This document shows, in pieces, positions 32,712-40,999 of a stretch of DNA of 48,844 nucleotides. Location of the stretch: NCBI GenBank assembly GCA_002339015.1, contig DDJC01000034.1, forward strand, positions 1 to 48,844, given 5' to 3'. The position numbers were made by a program, and so were the translations under genes. Source of the DNA: Burkholderiales bacterium UBA1834 (lineage in GTDB: Bacteria > Pseudomonadota > Gammaproteobacteria > Burkholderiales > Burkholderiaceae_C). The notes under the pieces were generated by a model, which did not search any database, had not been told where the DNA came from, and saw nothing but the letters and a program-made list of their open reading frames with translations. Numbering within the stretch: position 1 is the first letter of the stretch; the number at the start of each line of letters is the position of its first letter.

Positions 32712-32728
32712 TGATGAAATTATCATCA
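32712..32728. promoter_or_regulatory. Operator-like palindrome TGATGA-AATTA-TCATCA
   Basis: A 17-bp perfect palindrome with an A/T centre lies 30 bases before the PhyH start and between it and the divergent TetR 2 gene. Outer arms TCAA (32705-32708) and TTGA (32733-32736) lengthen the symmetry. It is the likely site of TetR 2. Confidence 0.6.
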
Positions 32729-32757
32729 ACGATTGATTTGTCACAAAAGAGGTCGTC

Positions 32758-33765
32758 ATGGGCTTTCCTGCCATCCCCCAACGCCAGCTCACCGCCGACG
32801 AGCTGAAACGCTACGAAGAAGACGGCGTCATCATGGTCAAGGGCGCACTCGATGCGAACTGGGTCGAGATGGTCGCCCAGGGCCTGGACGAGGCCCTGTC
32901 GGCCCAGTCCGTGACGGGCAAGTTCATGTCCCGCAAGGTCGAGGGCTACAAGATGGACATCTTTTTGTGGAAGCGCATCGACGTGCTGCGCGACCTGGTC
33001 TATTACGGGCCGTTCGCGCATTGGGCCCAGGCGCTGTTGGGCAGCCGGGAGGTGCGCTTCTTCTACGACCAGATGTTCGTCAAGCAGCCGGGCACCGATG
33101 CGCCCACGCCCTGGCACCAGGATCTGAGCTTCTGGCCGATCCGCGGCGAGCAGGTCACCTCGATGTGGATCCCGTTGAATCCGGTCAACGCGGAGAACAG
33201 CGGCCTGCTGTACGTCAAGGGCTCGCACAAGTGGCCGCACCGCTTCAAGGCCCTGTCGCCTGACTATGTCGCGGCCATCATCGACGAGTCGATGGACGAC
33301 ATCCCGGACATCAACGCGGATCCCGGCAAGTACGAGCTGCTGCACTGGGACATGGAGCCCGGCGACATCCTGATGTTCCACCCGCTGACCCTGCACGGCT
33401 CCTTCGGCAACAAGTCGCGCACCACGCCCCGGCGCGCCCTGGCCCTGCGCTGGACGGGCGATGACGTGACCTACCAGCCGCACGCCAAACGCATGCCGAT
33501 CCACTACAGGCACGACTCGGTGCCGGGCGGCCCGCTGCGTGGCGCGGCCTTTCCCATCATCCTGCCCCACCACGATCCGGCCGAGCGCGCCGCGCGCGTG
33601 CTGCCCGAGAGTGGTCAGCCCCACAAGCTCATTGGCTCGGCGGTCAACAATGCCCTGGCCTCGGTGAAGCTGGAGCTCAGCGGCCACAAGCACAAGATCG
33701 CGCCACGCCAGACCTGGGACGACGTGTCGAAGGTCGCGCCGGCCGCCAACAGCAAGAAGGATTGA
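32758..33765 (+). CDS. Phytanoyl-CoA dioxygenase (PhyH) family oxygenase
   Basis: This 335-residue Fe(II)/2-oxoglutarate-type oxygenase has the metal triad His120-x-Asp122 in PWHQDLSFWP and His213 in TLHGSFGNKS, with a basic pair RRALALRW for 2-oxoglutarate binding. An AGAGG site six bases before ATG 32758 fixes the start. It is followed after four bases by the SMP-30-like gene, so both are co-transcribed. PhyH proteins hydroxylate an unactivated carbon of acyl-CoAs or small molecules; the target here is unknown. A palindrome and a TetR gene lie upstream. Confidence 0.87.
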   Translation: MGFPAIPQRQLTADELKRYEEDGVIMVKGALDANWVEMVAQGLDEALSAQSVTGKFMSRKVEGYKMDIFLWKRIDVLRDLVYYGPFAHWAQALLGSREVRFFYDQMFVKQPGTDAPTPWHQDLSFWPIRGEQVTSMWIPLNPVNAENSGLLYVKGSHKWPHRFKALSPDYVAAIIDESMDDIPDINADPGKYELLHWDMEPGDILMFHPLTLHGSFGNKSRTTPRRALALRWTGDDVTYQPHAKRMPIHYRHDSVPGGPLRGAAFPIILPHHDPAERAARVLPESGQPHKLIGSAVNNALASVKLELSGHKHKIAPRQTWDDVSKVAPAANSKKD

Positions 33766-33769
33766 AACC

Positions 33770-34867
33770 ATGGGCATGACGAAGAAGGTGATCGCCTGCG
33801 GCGTGCTGGCACTGCTTGGCTACCTGGCCTGGTGGCCTGTCGACATCGACCCGAAGGGCTGGACGCCGCCGCCCATGGCAGATGCCCGGCCGCCAACGGG
33901 CAGCCTGGCGTCCATCGAAAAAATCGGCCTGAATGAAGGCCAAGGCCCCGAGGGCGTGTCCCTCGATGCCTTGGGGCGCCTGTACGCGGGCTACGCGGAT
34001 GGCCGTGTCGTGCGCTTCGCGGCGGATGGCCGCACTGTCGAGAAGCTGGGCCAGACCGGCGGGCGCCCATGGGGCACCTTCGCCAGCGCGGACGGGCACA
34101 GCGTGCTGGTGGCCGATGCCGTCAAGGGGCTGCTCGAAGTCTCTGGCGGTCAGGTACGCACGCTGGCCACCGACGCCCAGGGCGTGCGCTTCAAGCTCAC
34201 CGACGACGTGGTGCGCACCAGCCAGGGCACGGTCTACTTCACCGATGCCTCGTCCAAGTTCGGCATCGACCAGATGATGGCCGACGTTTTCGAGCACGGC
34301 CCCAACGGGCGCCTGCTGCGGTACGACCCGGCGACGAAGAAGGTGGACGTGCTCATGGACGGCCTGCACGTGGCCAACGGCGTGACCCTGGGCCCTGGCG
34401 AGCAGTACCTGCTGGTGTGCGAAACCCTGTCCTACCGGGTCTGGCGCTTCTGGCTCGCCGGGCCCAAGGCGGGCACGAAGGAAATCTTCATCGACAACTT
34501 GCCGGGCTTCCCGGACAACATCAGCTTCAACGGCCGCGATGGCTTCTGGCTGGCGCTGTTCGCGCCGCGTGATCCGGTGCTCGACAAGTTGCTGCCGCGC
34601 CCCGCCTTGTTGAAGGTGGCCTACCGCATCCCGGAGGCGTTGCGGCCCCAGGCGAAGAAGGTCGCCCACGTGCTGAAGCTGGACCTGCAGGGGGCCATCG
34701 TGGCCGATCTGCGTGACGACGGGCCGCAGGCGTTCGCGCCGATCACGAGCGTCCGCGAGCGCGACGGGATGCTGTACTTCGGCAGCATCGAGTACCCCGC
34801 GCTGGGGCGCATGCCGCTGCCGGGCGGTGTGGCCACGGGCATGGCTCAGAAAGACGGGGGCGGCTGA
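33770..34867 (+). CDS. SMP-30/strictosidine synthase-like beta-propeller protein
   Basis: This 365-residue protein has an N-terminal membrane anchor or signal (VIACGVLALLGYLAWWPV) and a six-bladed propeller typical of SMP-30/gluconolactonase and strictosidine-synthase-like lactonases. Landmarks are GQGPEGVSLDALGRLYAGYADGRV in the first blade, FKLTDDVVRTSQGTVYFTDASSKF, VANGVTLGPGEQYLLVCET and LPGFPDNISFNGRDGFWLAL. A Glu in QGPEG and an Asn/Asp pair in PDNI fit the metal site of lactonases. It would act outside the cytoplasm, possibly on a lactone made by the PhyH oxygenase encoded just before it; that link is inference. Confidence 0.8.
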   Translation: MGMTKKVIACGVLALLGYLAWWPVDIDPKGWTPPPMADARPPTGSLASIEKIGLNEGQGPEGVSLDALGRLYAGYADGRVVRFAADGRTVEKLGQTGGRPWGTFASADGHSVLVADAVKGLLEVSGGQVRTLATDAQGVRFKLTDDVVRTSQGTVYFTDASSKFGIDQMMADVFEHGPNGRLLRYDPATKKVDVLMDGLHVANGVTLGPGEQYLLVCETLSYRVWRFWLAGPKAGTKEIFIDNLPGFPDNISFNGRDGFWLALFAPRDPVLDKLLPRPALLKVAYRIPEALRPQAKKVAHVLKLDLQGAIVADLRDDGPQAFAPITSVRERDGMLYFGSIEYPALGRMPLPGGVATGMAQKDGGG

Positions 34868-34900
34868 AGCGGCCGGGAAAACTCGGGGGCGGCGCTTTTC

Positions 34901-34928
34901 CAAGATGCGTACATTTGTACTCATCTTG
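34901..34928. promoter_or_regulatory. 28-bp near-perfect palindrome before the amidohydrolase gene
   Basis: The arms CAAGATG-C-GTACA and TGTAC-T-CATCTTG are complementary at 12 of 13 positions around a TT centre, with only the C/T pair at 34908 and 34921 breaking symmetry. It ends 23 bases before the amidohydrolase start, overlapping the expected promoter, and is a strong candidate operator for the TetR protein encoded after that gene (36050). Confidence 0.68.
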
Positions 34929-34951
34929 TGATTCACCCCACGGAGCGTCCC

Positions 34952-36049
34952 ATGACGAACGACCATCCCGCCAGCCTCACAGACCGTCGCGGCCTTCTGA
35001 AAGCAGCCATCGGGCTGGCCGCTGCTTCGGCCGGTGGCATGACGTCCGTGGCCGTTCGAGCGGGGACGCCGCGCACGCGCATCGATGTGCACGCGCACCT
35101 TATTCCCGATTTCTACCGTCAGGCCTTGACGGACCACGGTGTGCCCGATGACGGCGGCAATCCGCTTCCGTCGTGGTCGCCTGGTGCGGCCGTGAGGTTC
35201 ATGGACAAATTTGGGATACAGGCGCAGGTGGTGTCGATCTCGGACCCCGGCTTTGCCTTTTTGCCGGACCGCGCCGCCAGGGAGCAGATGGCGCGGCAGG
35301 TCAACGACTACATCCGGGACGCGCTCGTCAATGTCTCTTCCGCCTCACCGCTGTACAGGCGATTTGGCGGTTTCGCGGCGCTGCCCCTGGGCAATCCCGA
35401 CGATGCCGGCGAAGTGGCCGCGGCCTGTGCCGAAGCCGTGCGGGCGGTCACTGTGCTGGGGCTGGACGGCATCGGCCTTTTCTCCAGCTACAAGGGCATC
35501 TACCTGGGAGACCCCCGGCTGGAGCCGCTGATGCGCACATTGAACAGCCTCGGGGCTTACGTGTTCATCCATCCCGTGACGCCGTCGGTACGCCCCGAGC
35601 TGTCGATGCCTACCTTCGTCCTGGAGTTTCCATTCGAGACCACGCGGGCGTTGACCAACATGCTCTACAAGGGCATCTATCTGCGCTACCCATTCATCCG
35701 CTGGCAGGCGGCCCATGCGGGTGGAGCCATCCCCTTCCTGTCCTATCGCAGCGGCTTGCTGGCCCTGAACCTGAACCCGCGCAAAAGCTCCTATTCGCGG
35801 CTCTTCTATGACACGGCGCTGTCGTCCGCACCGCCCGCCATGGCCGCGGTCCGCAAGGTGACGGAGGTCAGCCACATCCTGCTCGGCACCGACTATCCCT
35901 ACGCCAGCATCGTCTACGACCTGAAATGGCCGGGCGACCCCCATCCCGAGCTGAACGACACATTCACTGCGGCGGAACGTTCGCAGGTCGACCGCGGCAA
36001 TGCGCTGGCGCAACTGCCGCGCCTCTCGAAACGGCTGGCAGACGTTTGA
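34952..36049 (+). CDS. Tat-exported amidohydrolase family 2 protein
   Basis: This 365-residue metal-dependent hydrolase belongs to the ACMSD-like amidohydrolase 2 group, whose members decarboxylate or hydrolyse aromatic acids. The N terminus has a twin-arginine signal (DRRGLLKAAIGLAAASAGG). The metal ligands are His-x-His in DVHAHLIP, a His in FIHPVTP, another in QAAHAGG and the Asp in LLGTDYPY. A GGAG site precedes ATG 34952. Export of this family is uncommon and could mean periplasmic handling of the substrate. The TetR gene behind it ends back to back with its stop, and a long palindrome lies upstream. Confidence 0.85.
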   Translation: MTNDHPASLTDRRGLLKAAIGLAAASAGGMTSVAVRAGTPRTRIDVHAHLIPDFYRQALTDHGVPDDGGNPLPSWSPGAAVRFMDKFGIQAQVVSISDPGFAFLPDRAAREQMARQVNDYIRDALVNVSSASPLYRRFGGFAALPLGNPDDAGEVAAACAEAVRAVTVLGLDGIGLFSSYKGIYLGDPRLEPLMRTLNSLGAYVFIHPVTPSVRPELSMPTFVLEFPFETTRALTNMLYKGIYLRYPFIRWQAAHAGGAIPFLSYRSGLLALNLNPRKSSYSRLFYDTALSSAPPAMAAVRKVTEVSHILLGTDYPYASIVYDLKWPGDPHPELNDTFTAAERSQVDRGNALAQLPRLSKRLADV

Positions 36050-36727
36050 TCACGCCGCCCCCGGATGGCCGGACACCGCTGCGGCACCGGTCATGCACCA
36101 GGCAAAGATGAGCTCTGCTTCGGCCAGGAGCTTCTCGCGGCGTTCCGGCATCTCGATGCAAGCCAGGCACAGTTCAAAGGTTTGCTGGACGATCACCCTC
36201 AGCGCGAGATCGAGCTTGTCGTCGGGCAGTGGTGGCAGTCGCCCGGCGGCGCCCAGGTCGCGGCGCATGTCGGCCATGATGTCGTGGGTGATCTGCTCGA
36301 TGGCGCGTCTGGCCGGTCCAACCGGGCCGTATCGTTCACGCACCGCCACCACGAACACATCCTTGTTCGACAGGGCAAAGTCCAGCAGCCATCCCACCAC
36401 GGTCCGGGACAGGGGCTCGTTCAACGGCACCCGGCTGCGCGCCTGCTGAAGTCCGTCCCGCAACCTGAGCGAGAAATCCTCGATCAGCGAGGCGAACATC
36501 TCGTCGACGTTGCGGAAGTGGCGGTAGATGGCGTTCTGGCTCATGCCGGCTTCGCTCGCCAGGTCGCGCAGCGTCAGCCGTGCGCTGCCTTCCCTGGCCA
36601 CCAGGCGGGCAGCCGCCTCCAGGAGCTTGCCGCGGCCTTGTCCATACTTGCGCTGGAAGGACGAGGCGGCAGCCGGGCCCTCGACCTCGGTCGATCGGGT
36701 GGCGCGGATCGGTTCGCTGGGAGGCAT
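36050..36727 (-). CDS. TetR-family regulator (3 of 4)
   Basis: This 225-residue regulator has a helix-turn-helix in residues of about 35-80 (KLLEAAARLVAREGSARLTL, DLASEAGMSQNAIYRHFRNVDEMFASL). Its stop directly abuts that of the convergent amidohydrolase gene. A TAGAAT -10-like hexamer lies a few bases upstream of the start, so the mRNA may have almost no leader. It differs clearly from TetR 1 and 2. The likely target is the 28-bp palindrome at 34901, which would make the amidohydrolase its regulated gene; it may also act on the neighbouring acyl-CoA synthetase. Confidence 0.88.
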   Translation of the reverse strand: MPPSEPIRATRSTEVEGPAAASSFQRKYGQGRGKLLEAAARLVAREGSARLTLRDLASEAGMSQNAIYRHFRNVDEMFASLIEDFSLRLRDGLQQARSRVPLNEPLSRTVVGWLLDFALSNKDVFVVAVRERYGPVGPARRAIEQITHDIMADMRRDLGAAGRLPPLPDDKLDLALRVIVQQTFELCLACIEMPERREKLLAEAELIFAWCMTGAAAVSGHPGAA

Positions 36728-36783
36728 GCAGATGATTCTAGGGCGGTCCGCTGTCGCAGTTCCGTCACTGCCTTACCCCTGTC

Positions 36784-38763
36784 TCACCCTTGTGATTCGA
36801 TCGCCTTGAACGTGTAGGCCGCCAGGGCCTTCCTCAGCGCCGTGGCGTCGCCCTGGGCGGACCACCGCACCACCATCCCGTGCCGCGCGTCCAGTTCGGC
36901 CTCGCACAGGGCCAGCTCGATGCCCTGCGCCGCCGCTTCCTGGCGCACCACCCCGGCCAGCTCCAGCATGTTCAGCGCCGGCTTGTGGATCTTGCCGATG
37001 GCGGTGGTGGGCAGGGCCGGCATGATGCGCACCTGCTTGGGCCAGGCGGCGCGCTCGGCCACGTGCTGCTGCGCGAAGGCCACCAGTTCCTGCTCGGTGG
37101 CCGTGGTGCCGGGGCGCAACTGCACGTACACCACCGGCACCTCGCCGGCGTGCGCGTCCGGGCGGCCCACCGCCGCCGCCATGGCAACGGACGGGTGCCG
37201 GCACATCGCCTCCTCGATCAGCTTGGGATCGATGTTGTGGCCACCGCGGATGATCAGCTCCTTCTTGCGGCCGGTCAGCCAGAAGTAGCCCTGCGCATCC
37301 TGCCGGCCCAGATCGCCCGTGTTCAGCCAGGTTTCGCGCAGGCCATCGGGGCTGGGCCGGTGCACCCACAGGCCCTTGTTGTGCGCGGTGTCCAGGTAGC
37401 CTTCGAAGAGGTTGGGGCCCCGGATCACCACCGTGCCGGGCTCGTCGGTGGCGGCGTCCCTCGCCCATTGCCCCTCGTCGTCGAGGATGACGATCTTCAT
37501 CTCCTGCCACGGCATCCGCAGGCCGATGGAGCCCAGTTGGGTCTGCCCGTCCGGCGGGTTCAGGCTGGAGACGCACCCGCCTTCCGTGAGCCCGTAGCCT
37601 TCGATGATCTTGATGCCCGTTTCCGTCTGGAAGCGGTGGAACAGTTCCATCGGCATGGGCGCCGCGCCGCAGACGCCGTATTTCAGGCCCGACAGGTCCT
37701 GCCCCTTGGGCGGGTACTGCAGCAGGGCCGAGTACAAGGTGGGCACGCCCGAGAAGGACGTGATCCGGTAGAAGCTGGCGATGTCCCAGAAATTGGGCAC
37801 CAGCCCGGGCCCCCGGTAGCCCATGGGCGTGCCCAGCACGATGTGCGCGCCGCCCGCCCAGGCCGCCAGGCCCGTGCCGATCTGCGCGTTGACGTGGAAC
37901 AGCGGCAGGCCGCAGAACAGCGAGGCCTCCGCCGGGTCCACCGTCTGCCCGAACACGGCATTGAGCTGCAGCGCATTGGCCACCTCGGTGCGGTGGCTCC
38001 GCATGGCGATCTTGGGCAGGCCGGTCGTGCCGCCGGTGCAGAAGTAGGAGGCGGTGTCGGTGAGTTGGGGCGCGGGGAATTGCAAGGCATCGGTGGGCGC
38101 CTTCTTCAAGGCCTGGTGGAAGGGGGTGACCACCGCGGCGCCGACCTTGCGCGGCGTTTTCAGGCGCGAGGCAGCCCGCAGCAGCGGCGCCAGGGGCGAG
38201 CGCAGGTAGGTCAGCGGCGTGACGGTGAGCACCGTCCGCACGCTGGGCACCATGGGGACGGCCTGGGCCACCTTGTCCCAGAGATCGGTGCCGGGCGTGG
38301 GCGCCAGTGTGACGACGATGCGCGGCCGCGCCGCGTTCATCAGCTCGGCGATCAAGGCCGGCTCGAGCAGCGGGTTGATGGCCATCACGATGCCCGCCGC
38401 CTCGCCGCCCCAGATGGTCCAGTGCGTTTCGGGCAGGTTGGGCAGCACGAAGGCGATGACGTCCCGGCGCCCGATGCCCAGGCGGTGGAACATGTTCGCC
38501 GCCCCGGTGATCCGCGCGAACCATTCGGCATGCGTCCACTGGAAGGGCTGGCGGAAATCCTCCGTGCGCAGGAAGAAGCTCATGGCCGTGCGCCCGGGGC
38601 CCTTGGCCACGCCCTGGCGCAGCAGGTCGTAGGTGCTCGAGACGCCCGTGAGCGGATCGGGCTGCTCCCGCTCGATGCGACGCACGTCGTGCAGAGAGCC
38701 GACACCGCTGGGCGGCGCGGGAAAGGAAATCACGGAGGCGAGGGCGTTGGACGGGGGCGGCAT
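36784..38763 (-). CDS. Acyl-CoA synthetase (adenylate-forming ligase)
   Basis: This 659-residue ligase has the P-loop FCTGGTTGLPKIAMRSHR, an A5 region EGYGLTEGG, the hinge Asp in LNTGDLG, GRKKELIIRGGHNIDP and the catalytic lysine in TTAIGKIHKPAL. It activates a carboxylic acid as its CoA thioester. The sequence is distant from the fadD gene at 22013 and has a longer N terminus, so the acid may be bulky, such as a steroid-, terpenoid- or aryl-chain acid; this is inference. It is divergent from the VOC-FAH-monooxygenase operon, with a perfect 10-bp inverted repeat between them, suggesting common control. Confidence 0.9.
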   Translation of the reverse strand: MPPPSNALASVISFPAPPSGVGSLHDVRRIEREQPDPLTGVSSTYDLLRQGVAKGPGRTAMSFFLRTEDFRQPFQWTHAEWFARITGAANMFHRLGIGRRDVIAFVLPNLPETHWTIWGGEAAGIVMAINPLLEPALIAELMNAARPRIVVTLAPTPGTDLWDKVAQAVPMVPSVRTVLTVTPLTYLRSPLAPLLRAASRLKTPRKVGAAVVTPFHQALKKAPTDALQFPAPQLTDTASYFCTGGTTGLPKIAMRSHRTEVANALQLNAVFGQTVDPAEASLFCGLPLFHVNAQIGTGLAAWAGGAHIVLGTPMGYRGPGLVPNFWDIASFYRITSFSGVPTLYSALLQYPPKGQDLSGLKYGVCGAAPMPMELFHRFQTETGIKIIEGYGLTEGGCVSSLNPPDGQTQLGSIGLRMPWQEMKIVILDDEGQWARDAATDEPGTVVIRGPNLFEGYLDTAHNKGLWVHRPSPDGLRETWLNTGDLGRQDAQGYFWLTGRKKELIIRGGHNIDPKLIEEAMCRHPSVAMAAAVGRPDAHAGEVPVVYVQLRPGTTATEQELVAFAQQHVAERAAWPKQVRIMPALPTTAIGKIHKPALNMLELAGVVRQEAAAQGIELALCEAELDARHGMVVRWSAQGDATALRKALAAYTFKAIESQG

Positions 38764-38783
38764 CAGGGAAAACGACGGTTATG

Positions 38784-38809
38784 TCATAATGACGGATGTG
38801 TCATTATGA
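38784..38809. promoter_or_regulatory. Perfect 10-bp inverted repeat in a divergent catabolic promoter
   Basis: TCATAATGAC and GTCATTATGA are fully complementary around a six-base spacer. The left arm also holds the local palindrome GTCAT-A-ATGAC (38783-38793). The site lies 21 bases before the acyl-CoA synthetase start and 50 bases before the VOC gene start, so one repressor could control both directions. TetR 4 (44850), at the end of the plus-strand operon, is the likely binder. Confidence 0.68.
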
Positions 38810-38858
38810 ACCCAGTGAAAGCGCTGGTGCAAGTTCAAGGACCTACGGAGAAACGCGC

Positions 38859-39998
38859 ATGACATCCCACAGCGTGCTGCGCTCGGGCCCCGAGTACCCC
38901 GAAGATCAGCGCCCGGCCTTCGTGAAGAAGCTCGACAGGCCCGCCGCGATCGGCCGGGCCACGTCGCTGGCCTTCCTCATGTTCGAAAAGCCCGATCTGG
39001 CGCGGGCGGAGCGCTTCTGGAACGATTTCGGCCTGAGCCGCGTCTCGCGCACCGACGATGCACTGCTCATGCGTGCCGCCGGATCCGCGCCCGCGGTCAT
39101 CGTCGCCCGCCGGGGCCCCAAGGCGCGCTTCATCGGCGCGGCCTTCGAGGTGGACGAGGCCATGGACTTTGGCGCCCTGGTGCGGCAGGGCCGGGCTCAG
39201 GCGCTGCCACCAGGTTGCATCCCCGGCGGCGGCGAAGGCGTCGCCCTGCGTGATCCCGATGACCACGAGGTCTGGCTGCTCAAGCGCTGGGCAAGGGTCG
39301 ATCCCGAGCCGCTGCCCGCGCCGCTGACCAACAGCCTCAACGCCCTGGGTCAAATCCGACGCGTCAACCGCACGGTGCGCTCGCCCATCGAGCCCGCACG
39401 GGTGGGCCGCCTGGGCCACCTGGTGCTGCAGACCACTGATTTCGCGCGCATGGCCGACTGGTACATGGGTTTGCTGGGCCTGATTCCCACCGACGTTCAG
39501 TACCTGCCCGACGGCTCGCCCATGCTGACCTTCTTCCGGCTGGACCTGGGCCCGACGCCCGCCGACCACCACACCCTGGTCATCGCCGGCGGCATCGAGA
39601 CCCGCTACGAGCACAGCGCCTGGGAGGTGGCCGACCTGGACGCCCTGGGCCAGGGCCAACAGGTGCTGCGCGCCAACGGCCACCGCCACATGTGGGGCAT
39701 CGGACGCCACCTGCTGGGCAGCCAGCTCTTCGACTACTGGTACGACGGCGACGGCATGGAGTTCGAGCACTACACCGACGGCGACGTCTTCACCGCCGAC
39801 CACCCCACGCACTACGTGCCCTTCGCCACTGCCAGCATCTGGGCCTGGGGCGACGACGTGCCCGCCTCGATGTTCCCGCGCAAGACGCCGGCCACCTTGC
39901 TGAAGGTGCTGCGCCTGCTGCGTTCCAAACGCATGAGCCTGAGTCGGCTGGTCATGGTCGGCGGTGTCGCCGACCGGCCGGCGCGCCCCTGGCTCTGA
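38859..39998 (+). CDS. Two-domain extradiol ring-cleavage dioxygenase (VOC)
   Basis: This 379-residue protein has two VOC modules, as in BphC-type extradiol dioxygenases: residues about 30-150 and 183-320. The second module has the metal ligands: His187 in RLGHLVLQTTD, His252 in YEHSAWEV and Glu301 or Glu303 in GMEFEHYTDGD. It would open a catechol ring next to the hydroxyl groups. A GGAG site fixes ATG 38859. It is the first gene of a plus-strand operon that continues with an FAH-family hydrolase, an MDR oxidoreductase, an MhpA-like hydroxylase, a flavoprotein and TetR 4. The ring-cleavage role fits that order well. Confidence 0.87.
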   Translation: MTSHSVLRSGPEYPEDQRPAFVKKLDRPAAIGRATSLAFLMFEKPDLARAERFWNDFGLSRVSRTDDALLMRAAGSAPAVIVARRGPKARFIGAAFEVDEAMDFGALVRQGRAQALPPGCIPGGGEGVALRDPDDHEVWLLKRWARVDPEPLPAPLTNSLNALGQIRRVNRTVRSPIEPARVGRLGHLVLQTTDFARMADWYMGLLGLIPTDVQYLPDGSPMLTFFRLDLGPTPADHHTLVIAGGIETRYEHSAWEVADLDALGQGQQVLRANGHRHMWGIGRHLLGSQLFDYWYDGDGMEFEHYTDGDVFTADHPTHYVPFATASIWAWGDDVPASMFPRKTPATLLKVLRLLRSKRMSLSRLVMVGGVADRPARPWL

Positions 39999-40027
39999 TC
40001 CCGCTGACTGACCCTGGAGCCCATCTC

Positions 40028-40999
40028 ATGGCCACCAAAGTTGTTCGATATGTTCCCTCCGATGCCCTGGATGCGGCGCCGGCCTGGGGTGTCCAGTTCG
40101 ACCGCCTCGTCGCGCCCCTTGAGGCGGCCTTCGCGACCACCGGCGAGTTCATCGCGCAGGGCGGCGCCGTGCTGGCCCGCGCCAAGGTGCGCGAGGACGC
40201 CACGTTGCCGCTGGACGCACTCAAGCTGCTCTCGCCCGTGACGCCCAACCAGCAGTTCATCTGCCAGGGCATCAACTACGAGAGCCACGTGCGCGAATCG
40301 GGCATGGACCCGACAAATATCCCCTTCAACACCATCTTCACCAAGGCCTCGTCGTGCATCACCGGGCCTTATGACGACGTGGTGCGCCCCGCCCATGTCC
40401 GCCTGCTCGACTACGAGATCGAGCTGGGCCTGGTCATGGGCAAGGACCTCACGCGTCGCACCCAGGTCAGCAGCGGGGGCCTGCACGAGGTGCTGGCCGG
40501 CATCACCATCGTCAACGACGTGTCGGCCCGCGACATCCAACTGCCCCAGGGGCAGTTCTACAAGGGCAAGAGCTACCGCACCTTCGGCCCGGTGGGCCCC
40601 TGCCTGCTGCTGCTGGAGCCCGAGGAGTGGCGGCTGTGGCCCCAGTTGCGCATGCAATTGAAGGTCAACGGCATGACCCGCCAGGACGATGTCTGCGGCT
40701 CGATGCTGACCAAGCCGCACGACACCCTCACCGAACTGTCCGGCCTGCACGACCTCCACGCGGGCGACCTGATCGCGACGGGCACGCCGGCGGGTTGCGC
40801 GGCCAAGGCGCCGGGCGCCGCCGCCATGTTCGTGGCGCGGCACTTCATCTCCGAGCAGACCAAGTGGAAGTTCTTCATCGCCGGCGGGCTGAAGAACCCG
40901 GCCTACCTGCAGCCCAACGATGTGATGGAGCTGAGCATCGCCAGCCCTGACGGTCGGCTTGACCTGGGCGTGCAGCGCAACCGCGTGGTGAGTGAATGA
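40028..40999 (+). CDS. Fumarylacetoacetate hydrolase-family protein
   Basis: This 323-residue protein has the FAH catalytic domain: LLDYEIELGLVMGKDL with the Glu-x-Glu metal ligands, VNDVSARDIQ with the third acidic ligand, the KGKSYRTFGPVGPCL segment and a GDLIATGTPAG loop. In meta-cleavage pathways such enzymes hydrolyse, hydrate or decarboxylate the ring-opening product. It directly follows the extradiol dioxygenase gene (29 bases). A TGGAG site precedes ATG 40028, and its stop overlaps the next start in ATGA. The reaction type within the family cannot be fixed from sequence. Confidence 0.92.
   Translation: MATKVVRYVPSDALDAAPAWGVQFDRLVAPLEAAFATTGEFIAQGGAVLARAKVREDATLPLDALKLLSPVTPNQQFICQGINYESHVRESGMDPTNIPFNTIFTKASSCITGPYDDVVRPAHVRLLDYEIELGLVMGKDLTRRTQVSSGGLHEVLAGITIVNDVSARDIQLPQGQFYKGKSYRTFGPVGPCLLLLEPEEWRLWPQLRMQLKVNGMTRQDDVCGSMLTKPHDTLTELSGLHDLHAGDLIATGTPAGCAAKAPGAAAMFVARHFISEQTKWKFFIAGGLKNPAYLQPNDVMELSIASPDGRLDLGVQRNRVVSE

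Noticed and set aside
36880..38862. A 660-codon open frame on the plus strand opposite the acyl-CoA synthetase gene
   Set aside because: The translated sequence is low-complexity and matches no family, while the minus-strand frame has a complete adenylate-forming enzyme.
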